Assembly: GCA_946886925.1 (NCBI GenBank)
Contig: CAMPJQ010000223.1
Span: 1 to 5,456 of the forward strand
DNA length: 5,456 nt
Source of the DNA: an uncultured Terrimonas sp.
GTDB lineage: Bacteria > Bacteroidota > Bacteroidia > Chitinophagales > Chitinophagaceae
Direction of reading: 5' to 3'
A program made the position numbers and the translations under genes. Shown here one piece after another: positions 4,746-5,456 of the stretch; the stretch's first letter is position 1; every line of letters begins with the position of its first letter. Under the pieces are notes generated by a model. The model saw only the letters and a list, made by a program, of their open reading frames with translations. It searched no databases and was not told the origin of the DNA.

Positions 4746-5456
4746 ATGAGAAAGGTATTTTTTATTGTAATACTGCTGCTGTCCTTAAAAGTAAATGCGC
4801 AGAATAAAAAACCTCTTGATCATACGGTATATGATAGCTGGCAATCCATTGGTGAAACAGAAATAAGCAATGATGGCAGATGGGTTGTGTATACGATTGA
4901 TGTTCAGGAAGGAGATGGAACGCTTGTTATACAATCTACTGATTCAAAATACAGGGAAACGATTGCCAGGGGTTACAATATTGCTATTACAGAAGACAGC
5001 AGGTATGCCGTTTTAAAAATAAAACCTTATTATGCCAGTATAAGACAGGCCCGTATACAAAATAAAACTCCCGATCAGTTTCCTAAAGATTCATTGGTTA
5101 TCGTGGAGCTGGGTAAGGGCATAATTGTGAAAACTGCGCGGGTTAAATCGTATAAAGTACCTGAGAAAAATGCACAGTGGATAGCCTGGCAACTGGAAAA
5201 ACCAATAGCTGATACTTCCGGAAAGAAAGCTGCACCCGATTCATTAGCGAAGCGGATAGATTCATTAAAAAGGTCTGTTGCAGAACCTGCAACCGAACAG
5301 GCAAAGAAAAGACAGCGGATCACAAATCCACCCGTTATTAAAAATGATGATGAGGCGTTTTTATTACGCAATCCTGCATTTACTTATAACGATACTGATA
5401 ACGGGTCTGGTTCAGGTGCAAAGAAGGAGGAAGGCACAGCATTGGTTATTTTTAAC
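4746..5456 (+). CDS. Secreted S9 (prolyl oligopeptidase-type) peptidase, N-terminal part
   Basis: The first 237 codons are in the window with no stop; the gene runs off the right edge. MRKVFFIVILLLSLKVNA|QN is a signal peptide cleaved at about residue 18, so the protein is exported to the periplasm or beyond. The following LDHTVYDSWQSIGETEISNDGRWVVYTI (24-51) is typical of the start of large Bacteroidota S9-family peptidases: the SxDGRWVVY motif marks a beta-propeller blade that covers the C-terminal alpha/beta-hydrolase. WIAWQLEKP (145-153) and GTALVIFN (230-237) are further propeller strands. Between them is a charged, low-complexity segment (about 156-229) rich in Lys, Asp and Ser. The catalytic Ser-Asp-His triad would lie several hundred residues downstream and is not visible, so peptidase activity is inferred. 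The alternative is a secreted TolB-like propeller protein without hydrolase. The ATG is chosen because it begins the signal peptide. This gene lacks an entry among long closed frames only because it is cut by the window edge. Confidence 0.8.
   Translation, partial: MRKVFFIVILLLSLKVNAQNKKPLDHTVYDSWQSIGETEISNDGRWVVYTIDVQEGDGTLVIQSTDSKYRETIARGYNIAITEDSRYAVLKIKPYYASIRQARIQNKTPDQFPKDSLVIVELGKGIIVKTARVKSYKVPEKNAQWIAWQLEKPIADTSGKKAAPDSLAKRIDSLKRSVAEPATEQAKKRQRITNPPVIKNDDEAFLLRNPAFTYNDTDNGSGSGAKKEEGTALVIFN

Noticed and set aside
5075..5371. 98-residue open frame on the minus strand near the right edge
   Set aside because: It lies entirely opposite the continuous S9 coding frame, which has a signal peptide and recognisable propeller motifs. 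It has no recognisable domain of its own.

Overview
The window reads as chromosomal DNA of a Bacteroidota bacterium, probably near Chitinophagaceae, though the family-level guess is inference. Supporting signs are moderate-to-low GC, start codons preceded by A/T-rich sequence with no Shine-Dalgarno, a textbook Bacteroidota -7 box (TAnnTTTG) ahead of ompA, and the gene types present: an OmpA protein with thrombospondin-3 repeats, a tiny lysine-start lipoprotein, and a secreted S9-type peptidase.

Layout. At the left edge lies the C-terminal tail of an RlpA-like double-psi beta-barrel protein (+). A 96-base gap with a -7 promoter leads to a complete OmpA-family outer-membrane protein (+), which ends at a strong hairpin terminator. 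A convergent intergenic zone of about 150 bases follows. It holds an unexplained long inverted-repeat element and a second terminator, which serves a 38-residue lipoprotein gene on the minus strand. That small gene has a long leader with nested inverted repeats. Next on the plus strand come a DnaQ-like 3'-5' exonuclease with an ExoX-type C-terminal domain, a polyprenol-phosphate mannosyltransferase-like GT2 enzyme starting at TTG, a ten-helix EamA transporter, and the first 237 residues of a secreted S9 prolyl-oligopeptidase-type protein that runs off the right edge.

How the genes relate. RlpA, OmpA and the lipoprotein are all cell-envelope genes: RlpA-type proteins act on peptidoglycan and OmpA anchors the outer membrane to it. 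The exonuclease, glycosyltransferase, EamA and S9 genes lie head to tail with gaps of 37-82 bases. They do not form an obvious pathway and at least two seem to have their own -7 boxes, so they look like neighbours rather than a dedicated operon.

I see no mobile element, CRISPR array, tRNA, rRNA or defence system, and no clearly new multi-gene system. The observations most worth checking are non-coding: the nested inverted repeat in the leader of the small lipoprotein, the multi-segment hairpin between the two convergent terminators, and the shared -7-like boxes at a fixed distance from start codons, which also settle the start of the exonuclease.
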